Origin: an uncultured Methanoregula sp.
GTDB lineage: Archaea; Halobacteriota; Methanomicrobia; Methanomicrobiales; Methanospirillaceae
DNA length: 64,000 bases
Assembly (NCBI RefSeq): GCF_963662735.1
Contig: NZ_OY759744.1
Location: forward strand, 2,522,153 to 2,586,152
Reading direction: 5' to 3'
This document shows positions 1-10,249 of the stretch, piece by piece. A model generated the notes under the pieces. That model saw only the letters and a program-made list of their open reading frames with translations. It ran no database searches and was not told where the DNA came from. A program made the position numbers and the translations under genes. Positions within the stretch are counted from its first letter, which is position 1; every line of letters starts with the position of its first letter.

Positions 1-1242
1 GCTCTGTTTGCTATCCCGGGATCCGGGCCGGTCGGCCGGGTAAATATTCACCAGCCGGCGTACGTGAAAAAATTAAACACCCTGCTTCAGACTGCCCCTC
101 TTGAAGACTGGAAAGTTTACCTGCGGTACCAGCTGATCAATGACGCATCTCCCTATCTTGCCTCATCGTTTGAAGAAGAGAATTTTGCCTTCTACAGTAC
201 GACACTCAACGGTGTGAAGGAGATGAAACCCCGGTGGAAGCGCGTCGTAAATACGGAGAGTAATCTCCTGGGAGATCTCGTAGGCAGGGCATATGTTGCT
301 GAATATGTCGATCCCCGGACACGCGAGATGGTATCCGCAATGTTCCTCACGATCCGGCAGACGCTCGATGAACGGATCTCGAACCTGAGCTGGATGAGTA
401 ACGCCACCCGGGATGCAGCCCACGGGAAACTTGCTGCTATGGGAGAGAAGATCGCATATCCTGATCAATGGAGGGACTATTCGGGGCTGAACCTGTCTGA
501 TTCATATATCGGGAATATCCGTTCCGTTTCAGCATACAACTTTATTCATGGTCCGTACGGGCTTGACAAGATCGGCAGGCCGGTTGACCGGCAGATCTGG
601 GACGTAACACCCCAGACCGTGAACGCCTTTTACGATCCAACCAGGAACGAGATGATATTTCCTGCAGGCATTCTCCAGCCACCGGTCTTTGACCCGAACG
701 CAGATCCTGCACTCAATTACGGGGGTCTTGGCTGGGTGATCGGGCACGAGATGACGCACGGTTTTGATGACCAGGGACGGCAGTACGACAAGGACGGGAC
801 ATTAAAGGACTGGTGGACAAAAGAGGATTCTTCGAATTTCAACAACCGGACGGGTATGCTTGTGACCGAGTACAATAAGTTCCAGATACTCCCCGGACTC
901 TATAGTAACGGTAACCTTACCCTGGGGGAGAATATCGCGGACTTCGGGGGCCTGACCCTTTCCTATAACGCATGGAAGAAAACAGAGAAACAGTCAATGG
1001 GACCGGCATTATCCAATAATACCGAGGACCGGCAGTTCTTTTTCGCTGCTGCACGATTCTGGAGAGAAAATGCCCGGGATGATGCGGTACGTAACTGGGT
1101 ATACGCCGATCCCCATACCGCGAACAAATACAGGGTGAACGGGGTCCTCTTTAATGTGCCGGAATTCTACAAGGCATTCCCGGAGATTCAGCCCGGTGAC
1201 GCATTGTACCGGAATGAGAGCGAGAGACCGGTCATCTGGTGA
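1..1242 (+). CDS. M13 family (neprilysin-like) zinc metallopeptidase, 5' end cut by window
   Basis: The reading frame is open from base 1, so the gene begins before the window; the GTG at 64 is not a convincing start because family-like sequence (VNIHQP, LEDWKVYLRY) precedes and spans it. The zinc motif HEMTH is at 745-759 and the downstream ligand motif ENIAD at 928-942, followed by the typical GGL and a C-terminal YRVNG...PEFYKAF...RPVIW block ending at the stop, which is the normal M13 C-terminus. M13 enzymes are usually secreted or membrane-anchored peptidases acting on oligopeptides; the signal segment would lie upstream. The last 413 residues are visible out of an expected 650-700. Function call is secure, physiological substrate unknown. 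Confidence 0.95.
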   Translation, partial: ALFAIPGSGPVGRVNIHQPAYVKKLNTLLQTAPLEDWKVYLRYQLINDASPYLASSFEEENFAFYSTTLNGVKEMKPRWKRVVNTESNLLGDLVGRAYVAEYVDPRTREMVSAMFLTIRQTLDERISNLSWMSNATRDAAHGKLAAMGEKIAYPDQWRDYSGLNLSDSYIGNIRSVSAYNFIHGPYGLDKIGRPVDRQIWDVTPQTVNAFYDPTRNEMIFPAGILQPPVFDPNADPALNYGGLGWVIGHEMTHGFDDQGRQYDKDGTLKDWWTKEDSSNFNNRTGMLVTEYNKFQILPGLYSNGNLTLGENIADFGGLTLSYNAWKKTEKQSMGPALSNNTEDRQFFFAAARFWRENARDDAVRNWVYADPHTANKYRVNGVLFNVPEFYKAFPEIQPGDALYRNESERPVIW

Positions 1243-1358
1243 CCGGTTGCCGGATCCGGCAGGAACGGTGGCGAGGAACATCAGCCATCAGAGACAAAAA
1301 AATAAGATTTCTGGCAGTGGCCGGGGACGGTCCCCATTCTCTCCCGCGATCAGGCCCG

Positions 1359-1844
1359 TTACTTCTTTTTAGAGCCGGACTTGGCTTCATCGGCAGCATA
1401 GATCAGCGGGGCCTGTCTGCCTGCGTCAGATGCACCTTTCTTGGTGCGCCCATATCCCACGGAGGAGTTAATGGCGTTTTTCTCCCCGTACCGGGGTTCC
1501 ATTTTCATGGTTCCGTCGGTCTGCATGATCCGGACCATCTCGGGCTCGGCCGGCACTACCGGGACATCGGGCTGGTGTGCACCACGGGGCCGGATAATCG
1601 TGCTGCCATCTGATGAAGATACAGAGGGAACTGCCTGCCCTGGAGAAACAGAGGTATGAATAACCGGCCCCTGCTTAAGCTCCTGGCGGCTGCTTTCCTC
1701 TGCCTGCCGGGACATGGACATGGCAACTGCCTTGAAGTCGAGCAATTCCGCGATAAGGCCCTTGACCAGCGGTTCCATATCCTGCAACTTTGTTTCAAGT
1801 GCTGCAATCCGGTCTTCGGATCCACCCATTTGTGAAATTTCCAT
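1359..1844 (-). CDS. Hypothetical protein with N-terminal coiled coil and Pro/Ser-rich tail
   Basis: The protein starts MEISQMGG and has a short heptad-like stretch (RIAALETKLQDMEPLVKGLI) followed by a low-complexity Ser/Pro/Gln segment and a basic C-terminus ending SGSKKK. The frame stays open to 1943, but the 33 extra residues look unlike the rest, and a Shine-Dalgarno-like AGGAGA lies about 14 nt before the ATG at 1844, so I prefer 161 aa. No catalytic motif is visible. The coiled coil suggests an oligomeric or scaffold role, but I do not recognise the family. It is convergent with the M13 peptidase. Confidence 0.6.
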   Translation of the reverse strand: MEISQMGGSEDRIAALETKLQDMEPLVKGLIAELLDFKAVAMSMSRQAEESSRQELKQGPVIHTSVSPGQAVPSVSSSDGSTIIRPRGAHQPDVPVVPAEPEMVRIMQTDGTMKMEPRYGEKNAINSSVGYGRTKKGASDAGRQAPLIYAADEAKSGSKKK

Positions 1845-2126
1845 ACTCGTAATCAGTTTCTCCTGACAACCGGGAACGTTTCCGGGAAATGTTGAATTTG
1901 CATCAGTCTCTGCATACAGAACACTACTGGTGATCCCTGACATATTAAAGTAAGGAGGTAACCGACGGTTTGGCAGCTGTTGTGAAACCCGGGCAATGGG
2001 AAGAGGCGACCCGCACGGGAAAAATGACGGCGGGTTGCGATTATCCTGGACGATTACTTAATTATCCGTAAAAATTACCCATCGCTGAAAGGAAATAAAA
2101 AAAGTAAATCAATTTCGTATCGATTT

Positions 2127-2279
2127 TCATACGATCTCAAAGTCATTCACGTTTGACTCGAAAACCAGTTTACACGGCTTCTGTCCTTCATCGTGCTTGT
2201 GAGTCCCTCCTGAAATATGCGCATCACATTGGGTCAGATGCGGACATTTCCTGCAATCCAGAAGGGTCTTGAAGGTCAT
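2127..2279 (-). CDS. Small Cys/His-rich protein (50 aa), first of two paralogs
   Basis: A 50-aa ORF below the usual length cut-off. It carries CxxCPHLTxCDxHIS followed by GGTHKH and a further Cys (PCK). A clearly homologous 52-aa ORF lies at 12285-12443 with the same CPHLT, CD.HIS and GTHKH blocks, which is the main evidence that both are real genes. The clustered Cys and His suggest a bound metal, probably zinc; this is inference. No strong Shine-Dalgarno site precedes the ATG. Partner and process are unknown. Confidence 0.65.
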   Translation of the reverse strand: MTFKTLLDCRKCPHLTQCDAHISGGTHKHDEGQKPCKLVFESNVNDFEIV

Positions 2280-2724
2280 TGATGATCAGATAATTACTCA
2301 TTCAGAGGATTTCCGTATATTCTTTTGGATAATTTGCAATATTTGCATGAGAAGGTACGGTATTCCCACGGTAACCGGGCACTGAAATTCGCAAAATCCG
2401 GGTTTGCCGGGAATGGAGTTTTCCCTTCATCTCATTGCATCAGGATAATACCAGCAGATTAGTTACCGGTAATCCAGCCGACAGGAGCCGGATGACGTAG
2501 CCGCGCGATCACTGAAGGGATAAGAAAATTGCCCTTGGGATTTAAGGGCCGCGTTTTGCTCCCGGGTATGCGGGGAATAAGGGACAACTCTCGCTCCACC
2601 GTATACCTCCCGTTCATCCATTCTGCCTCGATAAGTTGTCATATTGGCAAACTATTTGATAGGAAGAAACGCTATTACGCATAATGAACAGGCGATTGCA
2701 TACAAAAAAGAGAGAAACACCATC
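2280..2724. other. Intergenic region upstream of clpB
   Basis: No convincing gene is seen in these 445 bases. Near the clpB start there is a 14-codon ORF (ATG at 2684) whose TGA overlaps the clpB ATG as ATGA; it could be a leader peptide or chance. No CIRCE-type repeat is visible. AT-rich stretches around 2310-2350 and 2655-2700 could hold promoters, but none is decisive. Confidence 0.4.
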
Positions 2725-5316
2725 ATGAATTTCAACAATTTCACCATAAAATCGCAGGAGGCCGTAGAGAAAGCAACGGAGATTGCAACGGCAAAACAGA
2801 ACCAGGCCATCGAGACCTCGCACGTACTCAAAGGGATGCTGATGGTTGACGAGAATGTCATCCCGTATCTTCTCAAAAAACTGAATGTGAACCTCGATGT
2901 TTTCGTGCCCGCACTCGACAGGATCATTGATTCTTTTCCCAAAGTCACGGGCGGAGACCATTTCCTCTCCAATGATGCCACAAAAGCCCTGCAGAAAGCC
3001 ACAGCACTTTCCCAGGAATCCCATGATGAATTTGTCTCCCTGGAGAACCTGCTCCTGGCAATTCTTTCAGGAAATGACCAGACCTCACGGTTGCTGAAGG
3101 AGAACGGCGTTTCGGAAAAAGACCTGAAAACCGCCATCAGCCAGTTGCGAAAAGGTTCAACGGTAAAGAGCCAGGATGCAGAGGCGACCTATAATTCCCT
3201 GGAAAAATATGCCCGTAACCTCAATGAACTCGCCCGGAGCGGGAAACTTGATCCGGTCATCGGCCGGGACGAAGAGATCCGAAGGGTACTGCAGATCCTT
3301 TCCCGGAGGACGAAGAACAATCCGATCCTTATCGGGGAACCGGGGGTGGGAAAGACCGCTATCGCCGAAGGCCTCGCCCACCGGATCATTGACGGGGATG
3401 TGCCGGAAAACCTGAAAAACAAGCAGATCTATTCCCTCGACATGGGGGCCCTGATCGCCGGGGCAAAGTTCAAGGGAGAATTTGAGGAACGGCTCAAAAG
3501 CGTGGTCAAGGAAGTGACCGATGCTGAAGGGGAGATCATTCTCTTCATCGACGAGATCCATACCCTGGTCGGGGCAGGCGCGAGCGAAGGCGCCATGGAC
3601 GCAGCCAATATCCTCAAGCCCGCACTTTCCCGCGGAGAACTGCATGTCATTGGCGCTACGACACTCAAGGAATACCAGAAATATTTCGAGAAGGACAAAG
3701 CTCTCGAGCGGCGTTTCCAGCCGGTGATGGTCAATGAACCGGATACGCTCGATGCCATCTCCATCCTCCGTGGGATCAAGGAGAAATACGAAACCCATCA
3801 CCACGTTAGGATCAAGGACGAGGCCATCATTGCCGCCGTAGAACTTTCGCAACGCTATATCTCCGACCGGTTCCTCCCCGACAAGGCGATTGACTTGATC
3901 GATGAGGCTGCATCAAAACTGCGCCTGGAGATCAACTCGAAACCGGAAGAACTGGAGATCATCGAGCGGAAGATCCGGCAGCTGGAGATCGAGCGGGAAG
4001 CCATCAAGCGGGAGAAAGACCAGGGAAAACTAAAAAGCCTGAACGAAGAGATCGCAAACCTCACGGAGGAACGGAACCGTTTGCAGGCAAAGTGGCAGTC
4101 AGAAAAAGACCTGGTTGAACAGATTCAGACGCGGAAAAACGAGATCGAGAACCTGAAATTCGAAGCCGAGAGTGCCGAACGCAAGGGCGACCTTGGCAAG
4201 GTTGCAGAGATCCGCTATGGCCGCATCCCCGATCTCGAAAAGACCATGGTGGAACTCAAGGGAAAACTGACAGTACTGCAGAAGGATTCCGCAATGGTGA
4301 ACGAAGAGGTGGATGCCGAAGAAATTGCCGCAGTGGTCTCGCGCTGGACCGGCATTCCCGTCTCAAGGATGCTGCAGAGCGAGAGACAAAAACTGCTGAG
4401 CCTTGAGACCGAACTCCATAAACGTGTGGTTGGCCAGGATGAAGCCATCGGGGCAGTTTCCGATGCAATCCGACGGAGCCGCGCTGGGCTGCAGGACACA
4501 AAGCGCCCGATCGGCTCGTTCCTCTTCCTGGGAACGACCGGCGTTGGAAAGACCGAACTGGCAAAAGCTCTCGCAGAATTTCTCTTCAACAGCGAGAACA
4601 GCATGGTGCGGATCGATATGTCGGAATACCAGGAACGGCATACCGTCTCGCGGCTTGTCGGGGCGCCGCCGGGGTATGTGGGGTATGAAGAGAGCGGCCA
4701 GCTGACCGAGGCGGTCCGGCGAAAACCCTACTCGGTTGTACTCCTGGACGAGATCGAGAAAGCCCATCCGGATGTGTTCAACATCCTGCTCCAGGTTCTG
4801 GACGATGGCCGCCTCACTGACAACAAGGGCCGCACGGTAGATTTCAAGAATACCATCATCATCATGACCTCGAATATCGGGTCGCACCTCATCCAGGAGA
4901 ACCTTGAGCATGTCACCGATAAGAACCGTGACAAAGTGTACGAAGAAACACGGGAACAGGTGTTCGAACTGCTCAAGAAGACCCTGCGTCCCGAGTTCCT
5001 CAACCGGATTGACGAGGTCATCATGTTCAGGCCGCTCACGAAAGATGAGATCCAGAAGGTTGTCGGGCTCCAGCTGGAGAACGTTCAGAAGATGCTTGAG
5101 AAGAACGATATCCGGCTTACAGCAACAAAAAAAGCCATACAGTTCATCGCCACCCAGGGTTTTGATCCGCAGTTTGGTGCACGGCCGATCAAACGGGTGA
5201 TCCAGAAGAACGTGCTGAACGAACTCTCAAAGATGATCCTGGAAGGAACCGTACAGAAAGAGAATGAGATCGTGGTTGACGAGAAAGACGGAAAACTGGT
5301 GTTTAAGAACTCCTGA
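2725..5316 (+). CDS. clpB: ATP-dependent disaggregase ClpB
   Basis: Full-length 863-aa Hsp100 protein. It has an N-terminal repeat domain (from [17 protein letters not shown]), NBD1 with Walker A GEPGVGKT (about residue 203) and Walker B LFIDEIHT, a long coiled-coil middle domain (about 400-525), and NBD2 with Walker A GTTGVGKT (about 603, canonical form GPTGVGKT) and Walker [10 protein letters not shown]. The frame is open to a TTG at 2644, but family alignment starts at the ATG at 2725. ClpB threads aggregated proteins through its pore with DnaK; no dnaK, dnaJ or grpE is nearby. The N-terminus resembles bacterial (Bacteroidetes-like) ClpB more than any archaeal chaperone, which fits acquisition from bacteria (inference). 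Confidence 0.98.
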   Translation: MNFNNFTIKSQEAVEKATEIATAKQNQAIETSHVLKGMLMVDENVIPYLLKKLNVNLDVFVPALDRIIDSFPKVTGGDHFLSNDATKALQKATALSQESHDEFVSLENLLLAILSGNDQTSRLLKENGVSEKDLKTAISQLRKGSTVKSQDAEATYNSLEKYARNLNELARSGKLDPVIGRDEEIRRVLQILSRRTKNNPILIGEPGVGKTAIAEGLAHRIIDGDVPENLKNKQIYSLDMGALIAGAKFKGEFEERLKSVVKEVTDAEGEIILFIDEIHTLVGAGASEGAMDAANILKPALSRGELHVIGATTLKEYQKYFEKDKALERRFQPVMVNEPDTLDAISILRGIKEKYETHHHVRIKDEAIIAAVELSQRYISDRFLPDKAIDLIDEAASKLRLEINSKPEELEIIERKIRQLEIEREAIKREKDQGKLKSLNEEIANLTEERNRLQAKWQSEKDLVEQIQTRKNEIENLKFEAESAERKGDLGKVAEIRYGRIPDLEKTMVELKGKLTVLQKDSAMVNEEVDAEEIAAVVSRWTGIPVSRMLQSERQKLLSLETELHKRVVGQDEAIGAVSDAIRRSRAGLQDTKRPIGSFLFLGTTGVGKTELAKALAEFLFNSENSMVRIDMSEYQERHTVSRLVGAPPGYVGYEESGQLTEAVRRKPYSVVLLDEIEKAHPDVFNILLQVLDDGRLTDNKGRTVDFKNTIIIMTSNIGSHLIQENLEHVTDKNRDKVYEETREQVFELLKKTLRPEFLNRIDEVIMFRPLTKDEIQKVVGLQLENVQKMLEKNDIRLTATKKAIQFIATQGFDPQFGARPIKRVIQKNVLNELSKMILEGTVQKENEIVVDEKDGKLVFKNS

Positions 5317-5358
5317 ACGGTCACACTTTTTTCACGCAGGTCCGGCCTGAAGGATCAT

Positions 5359-5397
5359 CCGGAATTTTTCCGGGAGCTGGCGCTACCTAGAGGTAGC
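5359..5397. terminator. Two inverted repeats between convergent clpB and HNH genes
   Basis: CCGGAA-TTT-TTCCGG lies at 5359-5373 and a perfect GCTACCT-AG-AGGTAGC at 5382-5397, between the clpB stop and the stop of the convergent HNH gene. The position suits a two-way terminator or transcript-end structure. Neither is followed by a long T tract, so termination is inferred only from position. Confidence 0.45.
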
Positions 5398-5408
5398 ATT
5401 GCGTCAGA

Positions 5409-5915
5409 TCACTCAACACCCGCACCCGCCGGCCCCCCGGGCTCACAAATAAGCCACGAACGATCCTCCGGGCGTGACAGTCCCCGCACATGGTACCGTT
5501 TCCACCGGGCGATTGCTCCCATATCCCGGGCGGTCTTGATCCGGTTGCACCGTGAGCAGAGCGCCTGGAGATTCCCCACGTCCCACTGGTCCCCGCCCAT
5601 TGCAATCGGCCGGATGTGATCCAGGATCCAGGGATGCAATGGGTGCCAGCCTTCAGCGGTACAGGCTTTCGCGATCGTCATCCGGCACAGGGCACATTTT
5701 CCCTCCTGCTCCAGAAGGATAAGCCGCCTCATCTCGCCAACCGTGGGCCGCTCTGTGCTCCAGTACTCCGAACTGCACGAAGGGCAGCAACAGATGCTAT
5801 CCCACCCTGCCGGGAACCGGGATCTCTCGCGGCCGCAGACAGGACAGGCTCTCCGGGCAAGGCGCTCCTTCTCTTCAGGAGTATTGGAGTAGCGGCGGTG
5901 TTCGCGGACGGGCAT
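5409..5915 (-). CDS. HNH endonuclease domain protein
   Basis: 168 aa. The C-terminal half holds an HNH core: CALC, then ILDHIRPIAMGGDQWDVGN, then NLQALCSRCNRIKTA, giving two CxxC zinc knuckles around the catalytic His and Asn. The N-terminus has two further Cys pairs (CPVC and CCCPSC), suggesting a second zinc ribbon. Such stand-alone HNH proteins are typically DNA nucleases linked to restriction, mobile elements or repair. No restriction or integrase partner is adjacent, so its role is unclear. ATG at 5915 is the natural start. Confidence 0.85.
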   Translation of the reverse strand: MPVREHRRYSNTPEEKERLARRACPVCGRERSRFPAGWDSICCCPSCSSEYWSTERPTVGEMRRLILLEQEGKCALCRMTIAKACTAEGWHPLHPWILDHIRPIAMGGDQWDVGNLQALCSRCNRIKTARDMGAIARWKRYHVRGLSRPEDRSWLICEPGGPAGAGVE

Positions 5916-6080
5916 TTCTGTACAAACAGGTTGGGGGCTTCTTAAGATAAGGCCGGGGATTGGGGGGCGAAAGTTACCGGGATTTTATGGGGCGGGAGTT
6001 GGTGAAGGATGGGGCGGATCCCGGAGAAGTGTGAATCAGGCAGAAAAAGATACGTAACCTATTTCCCGTACCATGCCGGA

Positions 6081-6497
6081 TCAGGGAATATAATCATCAT
6101 CCTGGGGGTCGGGAGGCAGCAACTCATCTGCTTCCGGCTGGAGAAGCAGAAGGACATCCTGTACCTTCTCCCGGATCTCGGGATTCCTGGTGGTCTGCAT
6201 GGTATCAAGGCATGCGATTACCCCGTCACGGGCAAGATCGTCCTCATGACCAGCTGCGGCAATAGCGATAATGATCTCCAGGGCAGAAAGAACGATATGC
6301 GGGTTCTTTTCACCGAGCAGGTTCCTGATGATCTCAATGCCACCCTGCCGGATCAGCTCATCCGGCCTCCAGTCTTCATCTTCGGTACTCACTGCCAGTG
6401 CTTCTATCGCTGCCTCTTTACCTTTCTTACCTTTTCCCGAAAGACGGGCAAGCAGGTCCTGAACCAGGTCCTCCTGTATCTGCAGATCTTCTGCCAT
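6081..6497 (-). CDS. Small helical-repeat (HEAT/ARM-like) acidic protein
   Basis: 138 aa starting MAEDLQIQ, chosen because GGAGG lies 6 nt before this ATG while the longer frame would need a TTG inside that site. The sequence is almost all helix, with repeats of the kind ELIRQGGIEIIRNLL and IVLSALEIIIAIAAAG that match the armadillo/HEAT pattern (a solvent helix followed by a Leu/Ile-rich helix), and an acidic tail. Such proteins are protein-binding scaffolds. No partner is evident; neighbours are an HNH protein and a sensor kinase on the same strand but well spaced. Confidence 0.65.
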   Translation of the reverse strand: MAEDLQIQEDLVQDLLARLSGKGKKGKEAAIEALAVSTEDEDWRPDELIRQGGIEIIRNLLGEKNPHIVLSALEIIIAIAAAGHEDDLARDGVIACLDTMQTTRNPEIREKVQDVLLLLQPEADELLPPDPQDDDYIP

Positions 6498-6783
6498 TTT
6501 TTCCTCCAATCACGGTCTTCTGCGAATAACCGATCGCTTCAGATGGATGATACTGCATTTCATGGATAAAAAAATGTTGGATAGTGCACAATGGCACTCC
6601 GTAAAACCCGGAGCGGGACCCGGGGCTCGCAATGGGGAAGGGCAGACCACCGGATGAGAGTCCTGCCGGACAGTATTTTTGTAATGTTAAAGAGAGAGGG
6701 TAATAGGTCCTGGGAAATTCCGATGATGAGGCTTTGAGACTACAGGTGGTATGGAGGGGTTGATCGTGACCGGGAATAGTTCG

Positions 6784-9060
6784 TCACGTATTGTTCCCAC
6801 CGGTAAACCGCCATGCCCCGTTCGGTACCGTTATCTCGAACCGGGCGCCGGAGCCAGGCCGGCTGTTCTCCAAGATCGTAATGCCGGTAATGAGCAGGAT
6901 CTCGCGGGAGAGATATAATCCAAGACCGGTATGTTTCCCAAATCCCCGCTGGAACAACCGCTTTTTATCAGATTCCAATATCCCTGCCCCGTTATCCTCG
7001 CACACGATCACGAGGCCTCCATCCGACTCGTACGAGGAGATGCGGATTGTTGTCAGCCGCTCGCCGCCATGCCCGAGAGCATTATCGATAAGATTGTAAA
7101 AGACCTTGTCGAAGAGAGGATCGGCATATACGTCCAGGTCGGTCCTGTCGAGGATAACCTCGACGGTTCCAAGGTTCAGCGTCCCTTTTGCACGGATGAC
7201 ACTTAAGTTCACATTCTGCCACGCCGGGGCTTTCACCCCAATGTCCTGGTATTCCCGGGTGAAGAGGATCTGGTGTTCGATCGTATCTGCGTTCTTTCGT
7301 GCTTTTACGATAAACTCCTTCAGTTTAACCGTATCTTGTACCGTATATTGGGAGAGTTCAAGATACCCTTTGAGTGCAGTGAGCTGGTTCAAGATGTCAT
7401 GCCGGGTTATGGAACTCAGGAGATTGAGTTTCGTATTTGCCTGCCGGTAGGCATCCTGTGCCTGCCTGAGTTCGGCAGTCCGTTCTTCTACCCGTTTTTC
7501 CAGTTCACTGTAGAGCCGGTGAAGTTCATCTTCTGCACCTTTACGCTCGGTAATATCCCAGAATATTCCCTGGATGCCGATAACGGACCCATCCAGGTCT
7601 TTTACCGGGGTCTTGATGGTATTGATCCAGCGTATCTCCCCGTTCACCAGGTACTGTTCGACAATCTCTTCGGTCTGCCCGGTGATCATCACCCGTCTGT
7701 CATCGCTCCGGTATTTTTCTGCAAGTTCGCTGGCAAAGAAATCGAAATCGGTTTTCCCGCTGATCTCTTCAGGCCGGATATGCAGGTCATCCGCATAGTT
7801 CTTGTTACAGGAAATGTACGCGGAATCAGGATCTTTGCGGAAGATCTTCTGCGGGATATTCTCAGTCAGGGCACGGTACATGTGTTCTGATTTCTGCAGG
7901 GCGTCATCCCGTTCTTTGAGTTCCCGGAGATTCGTTTCAAGACCTTCCAGGGTCTCCCGCAGTTTTGCGGTCATGTCATTGAAAGCAACTGCAAGGCGAC
8001 CGACTTCATCCTCTGTCAGGACCGGGGCCTGCCGGCTGAGGTCTCCCGCAGTAACCCGGGCGGCAGTATCCGCAATTTCCCGGATGGGCCGGGTTATCTG
8101 GAGAGCCAGCAGGTACATTCCTGCAGCAAGAATGACGGACAGGATTATGCCGGTATACAATATGGTCAGGGCAAGTTCGCGTGCCGGCGCAAATGCCTCG
8201 TCCTGGCTCATTTCCGCGATCAGGGCCATATCCTGGTTATCCACCCAGTGGTACACCCCAACCACGGGTACCCCTGCATAATTCCGGTAAAAGCCGGAGC
8301 CATCTTTGCCGCCAAGTGCAGAATCGATCCCCTCGGAATGAGCGAATGCCAGTGAAGACCCGCTCTTCATAAGGGGGGTCTCTGAAACAATCCTTCCGGT
8401 TTTATACACAAGGTAGGTTTCTCCGCTGTTTCCCAGGCCGGTACGTTCGAGGATAATGTGATCAACGCGGGAAAGGGAGATGTGGGAGGCCAGGACACCA
8501 ATGCGCTTTCCCTGTATATCGAATACAGGAGTTACGGTAATGATGGACGGTGTCCCGTTGGATGTCGAAGGATCTACGGTCTTCACAAAGGTGTTGGATC
8601 TGCCCTCCAGGAAATACTGGGCTGTGGCAACCGATTGGCCTTCGTGGGTCTTGTCACTTGAAACAGCGATCGTGCCATTCATATCGATAACGTAGATTTC
8701 ATCCGTATAGGAGGTCCGGGTAATCACGAAGTTCAGAAAATCTGAAAGCCCCTTATATGCCTGTTTTTTTTCCGTGGAGGAAGCCGGCGATGACAAGAAG
8801 GTTCCGGCATCCCTGCGGACATCCGGAAGCCATGCTATCATGACCACGTTCTGCGTCTGGTCATCAATCCAGTTATTCAGCCCGTTCTCCTTCAGGGTGG
8901 CAACGGCATTAAGGCGTTCGTAAACGGAATTTGTAATAGTCTGGGTGGCCTGGAAGTAGGCGATGATACCGACAAGGCTTACAATCACCAGGGATAAGAG
9001 GAGAAATGAGCAGATAAGACGGGTAGTCAGACTTCTCTTCAGGAATGACAGGCCGGACAT
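6784..9060 (-). CDS. Membrane sensor histidine kinase (Cache-like, HAMP, PAS, HisKA-like, HATPase)
   Basis: 758 aa. TM helix at about 12-34, an extracellular sensor region of Cache type (35-300), a second TM (about 300-322), HAMP (ITRPIREIADTAARVTAGDL), PAS (about 395-515), a coiled coil, then the dimerisation helix with the H-box TRHDILNQ (His about 555). The ATPase domain has N-box FYNLIDNALGHG, G1 CEDNGAGI and G2 HTGLGLYL. It should autophosphorylate on the H-box His. No response regulator is adjacent, common for methanogen kinases. It lies 14 nt downstream of a solute-binding protein on the same strand, so the binding protein may present a ligand to this sensor (inference). Confidence 0.93.
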   Translation of the reverse strand: MSGLSFLKRSLTTRLICSFLLLSLVIVSLVGIIAYFQATQTITNSVYERLNAVATLKENGLNNWIDDQTQNVVMIAWLPDVRRDAGTFLSSPASSTEKKQAYKGLSDFLNFVITRTSYTDEIYVIDMNGTIAVSSDKTHEGQSVATAQYFLEGRSNTFVKTVDPSTSNGTPSIITVTPVFDIQGKRIGVLASHISLSRVDHIILERTGLGNSGETYLVYKTGRIVSETPLMKSGSSLAFAHSEGIDSALGGKDGSGFYRNYAGVPVVGVYHWVDNQDMALIAEMSQDEAFAPARELALTILYTGIILSVILAAGMYLLALQITRPIREIADTAARVTAGDLSRQAPVLTEDEVGRLAVAFNDMTAKLRETLEGLETNLRELKERDDALQKSEHMYRALTENIPQKIFRKDPDSAYISCNKNYADDLHIRPEEISGKTDFDFFASELAEKYRSDDRRVMITGQTEEIVEQYLVNGEIRWINTIKTPVKDLDGSVIGIQGIFWDITERKGAEDELHRLYSELEKRVEERTAELRQAQDAYRQANTKLNLLSSITRHDILNQLTALKGYLELSQYTVQDTVKLKEFIVKARKNADTIEHQILFTREYQDIGVKAPAWQNVNLSVIRAKGTLNLGTVEVILDRTDLDVYADPLFDKVFYNLIDNALGHGGERLTTIRISSYESDGGLVIVCEDNGAGILESDKKRLFQRGFGKHTGLGLYLSREILLITGITILENSRPGSGARFEITVPNGAWRFTGGNNT

Positions 9061-9074
9061 GCGATCTCCGTACC

Positions 9075-10028
9075 TTATGGGTATTGTTGCAGAGCACTGA
9101 TATTGAAACCGGCTGCTTCTTTTGTCAGATCATTCGGATAATAGGGTTGTATAAGCATCGTAAGGGTCCCGTCACGGTGCATATCCTGGACAATAGCATT
9201 CATCTTTCTGACAAACGGGAGGGGGTTCCTGCCGCTCTTTTTATCAATAACCGCAGCTACCGGAGCATAAAATGCCGGTTTTTCCAGGGGAGTTATTGGT
9301 GACCCGTTCCGGATCGCGGAAAGGCCGATACCCTCGTTGACAAGGACCGCATCGAGTTTTCCTGCGGCCAGATTGGGAAATGTAAGGGTATCACTGTTAT
9401 AGACAACAATCGTTGCATTTTTCACAGCAAAGTCGATATCCTGGCCGGGAATTTTCAGTACTCCCTGCAGGTACTGCTCCTGGATACAACCGGCACATAC
9501 GCCAATTCTTTTGCCTGACAGGTCTTCGGGACGGGATAGTGCGGTATTGTTACTGAACACGAAGAACCGGGAGGGAGTTGTTTTGTAAGGCTGGGTGAAA
9601 TAGAGAACTTTCATCCGGTCGGATGTGATGGTTATCGACCCAATGCCGATATCCCATGCATCGGCCCAGTTTCCGCTGAAAACCAGTGTCCGCGGGGGAG
9701 TGACAAAACAGGGTTCAACACCGAGCCTCCGGGCCATTTCAACAGCGACATCCACATCAAACCCCGTTAACTCCCCTGCAGTCAGTTCATTAGGGGCACA
9801 TTTCGTTCCGGGGGTGCGGTTTCCCCCGGCCCGGTAGTCTGACCAGGGCGGGTACGCTATCTGGGAAGCAATTACCAGCTTGCCGCGGGCCATTATTTCG
9901 GAAAGCTTGTCATCCGGCGTTACCGGTGAAGTGGCAGTCTGGTGGGGCAGGATAAAGAAACCCGCCGCAATAGCACATAAAAGCAAGACAATAATTATTC
10001 CTGCAAGAGCGATGGGCCGAAAAGACAT
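9075..10028 (-). CDS. Extracellular solute-binding protein, family 3 (amino-acid type)
   Basis: 317 aa from ATG at 10028, where an N-terminal hydrophobic anchor (MSFRPIALAGIIIVLLLCAI) begins; the frame is open further upstream but without signal-like sequence. The mature part matches the periplasmic amino-acid-binding fold: IASQIAYPPWSDY near the start, FDVDVAVEMARRLGVEP, then DAWDIGIGSITIT, and GKRIGVCAGCIQEQYL in the hinge/second lobe. The Cys pair in VCAGC is shared with the tandem paralog. No ABC permease or ATPase is present. The 14-nt gap to the downstream histidine kinase suggests one transcript and a sensory rather than transport role (inference). Confidence 0.85.
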   Translation of the reverse strand: MSFRPIALAGIIIVLLLCAIAAGFFILPHQTATSPVTPDDKLSEIMARGKLVIASQIAYPPWSDYRAGGNRTPGTKCAPNELTAGELTGFDVDVAVEMARRLGVEPCFVTPPRTLVFSGNWADAWDIGIGSITITSDRMKVLYFTQPYKTTPSRFFVFSNNTALSRPEDLSGKRIGVCAGCIQEQYLQGVLKIPGQDIDFAVKNATIVVYNSDTLTFPNLAAGKLDAVLVNEGIGLSAIRNGSPITPLEKPAFYAPVAAVIDKKSGRNPLPFVRKMNAIVQDMHRDGTLTMLIQPYYPNDLTKEAAGFNISALQQYP

Positions 10029-10249
10029 GATAATTCCATAAGGTTTTTTTGCCCGGCTCCTGATTCTCTGCGGTAATTCAACCGGGATTTTCTCAATTTC
10101 ACATTTATGACAAGTCAATATTTTATCATTTCTATTTATGATTCGTTTCGGGTTATCGTGACACCGCGTTCCGCGGCTCTCCAGATAAAAAAACAAAAAA
10201 AAGAATCCGAGGTCCGCCACCAGAGCCGGGTGCTTTTCATCATCCCTTC

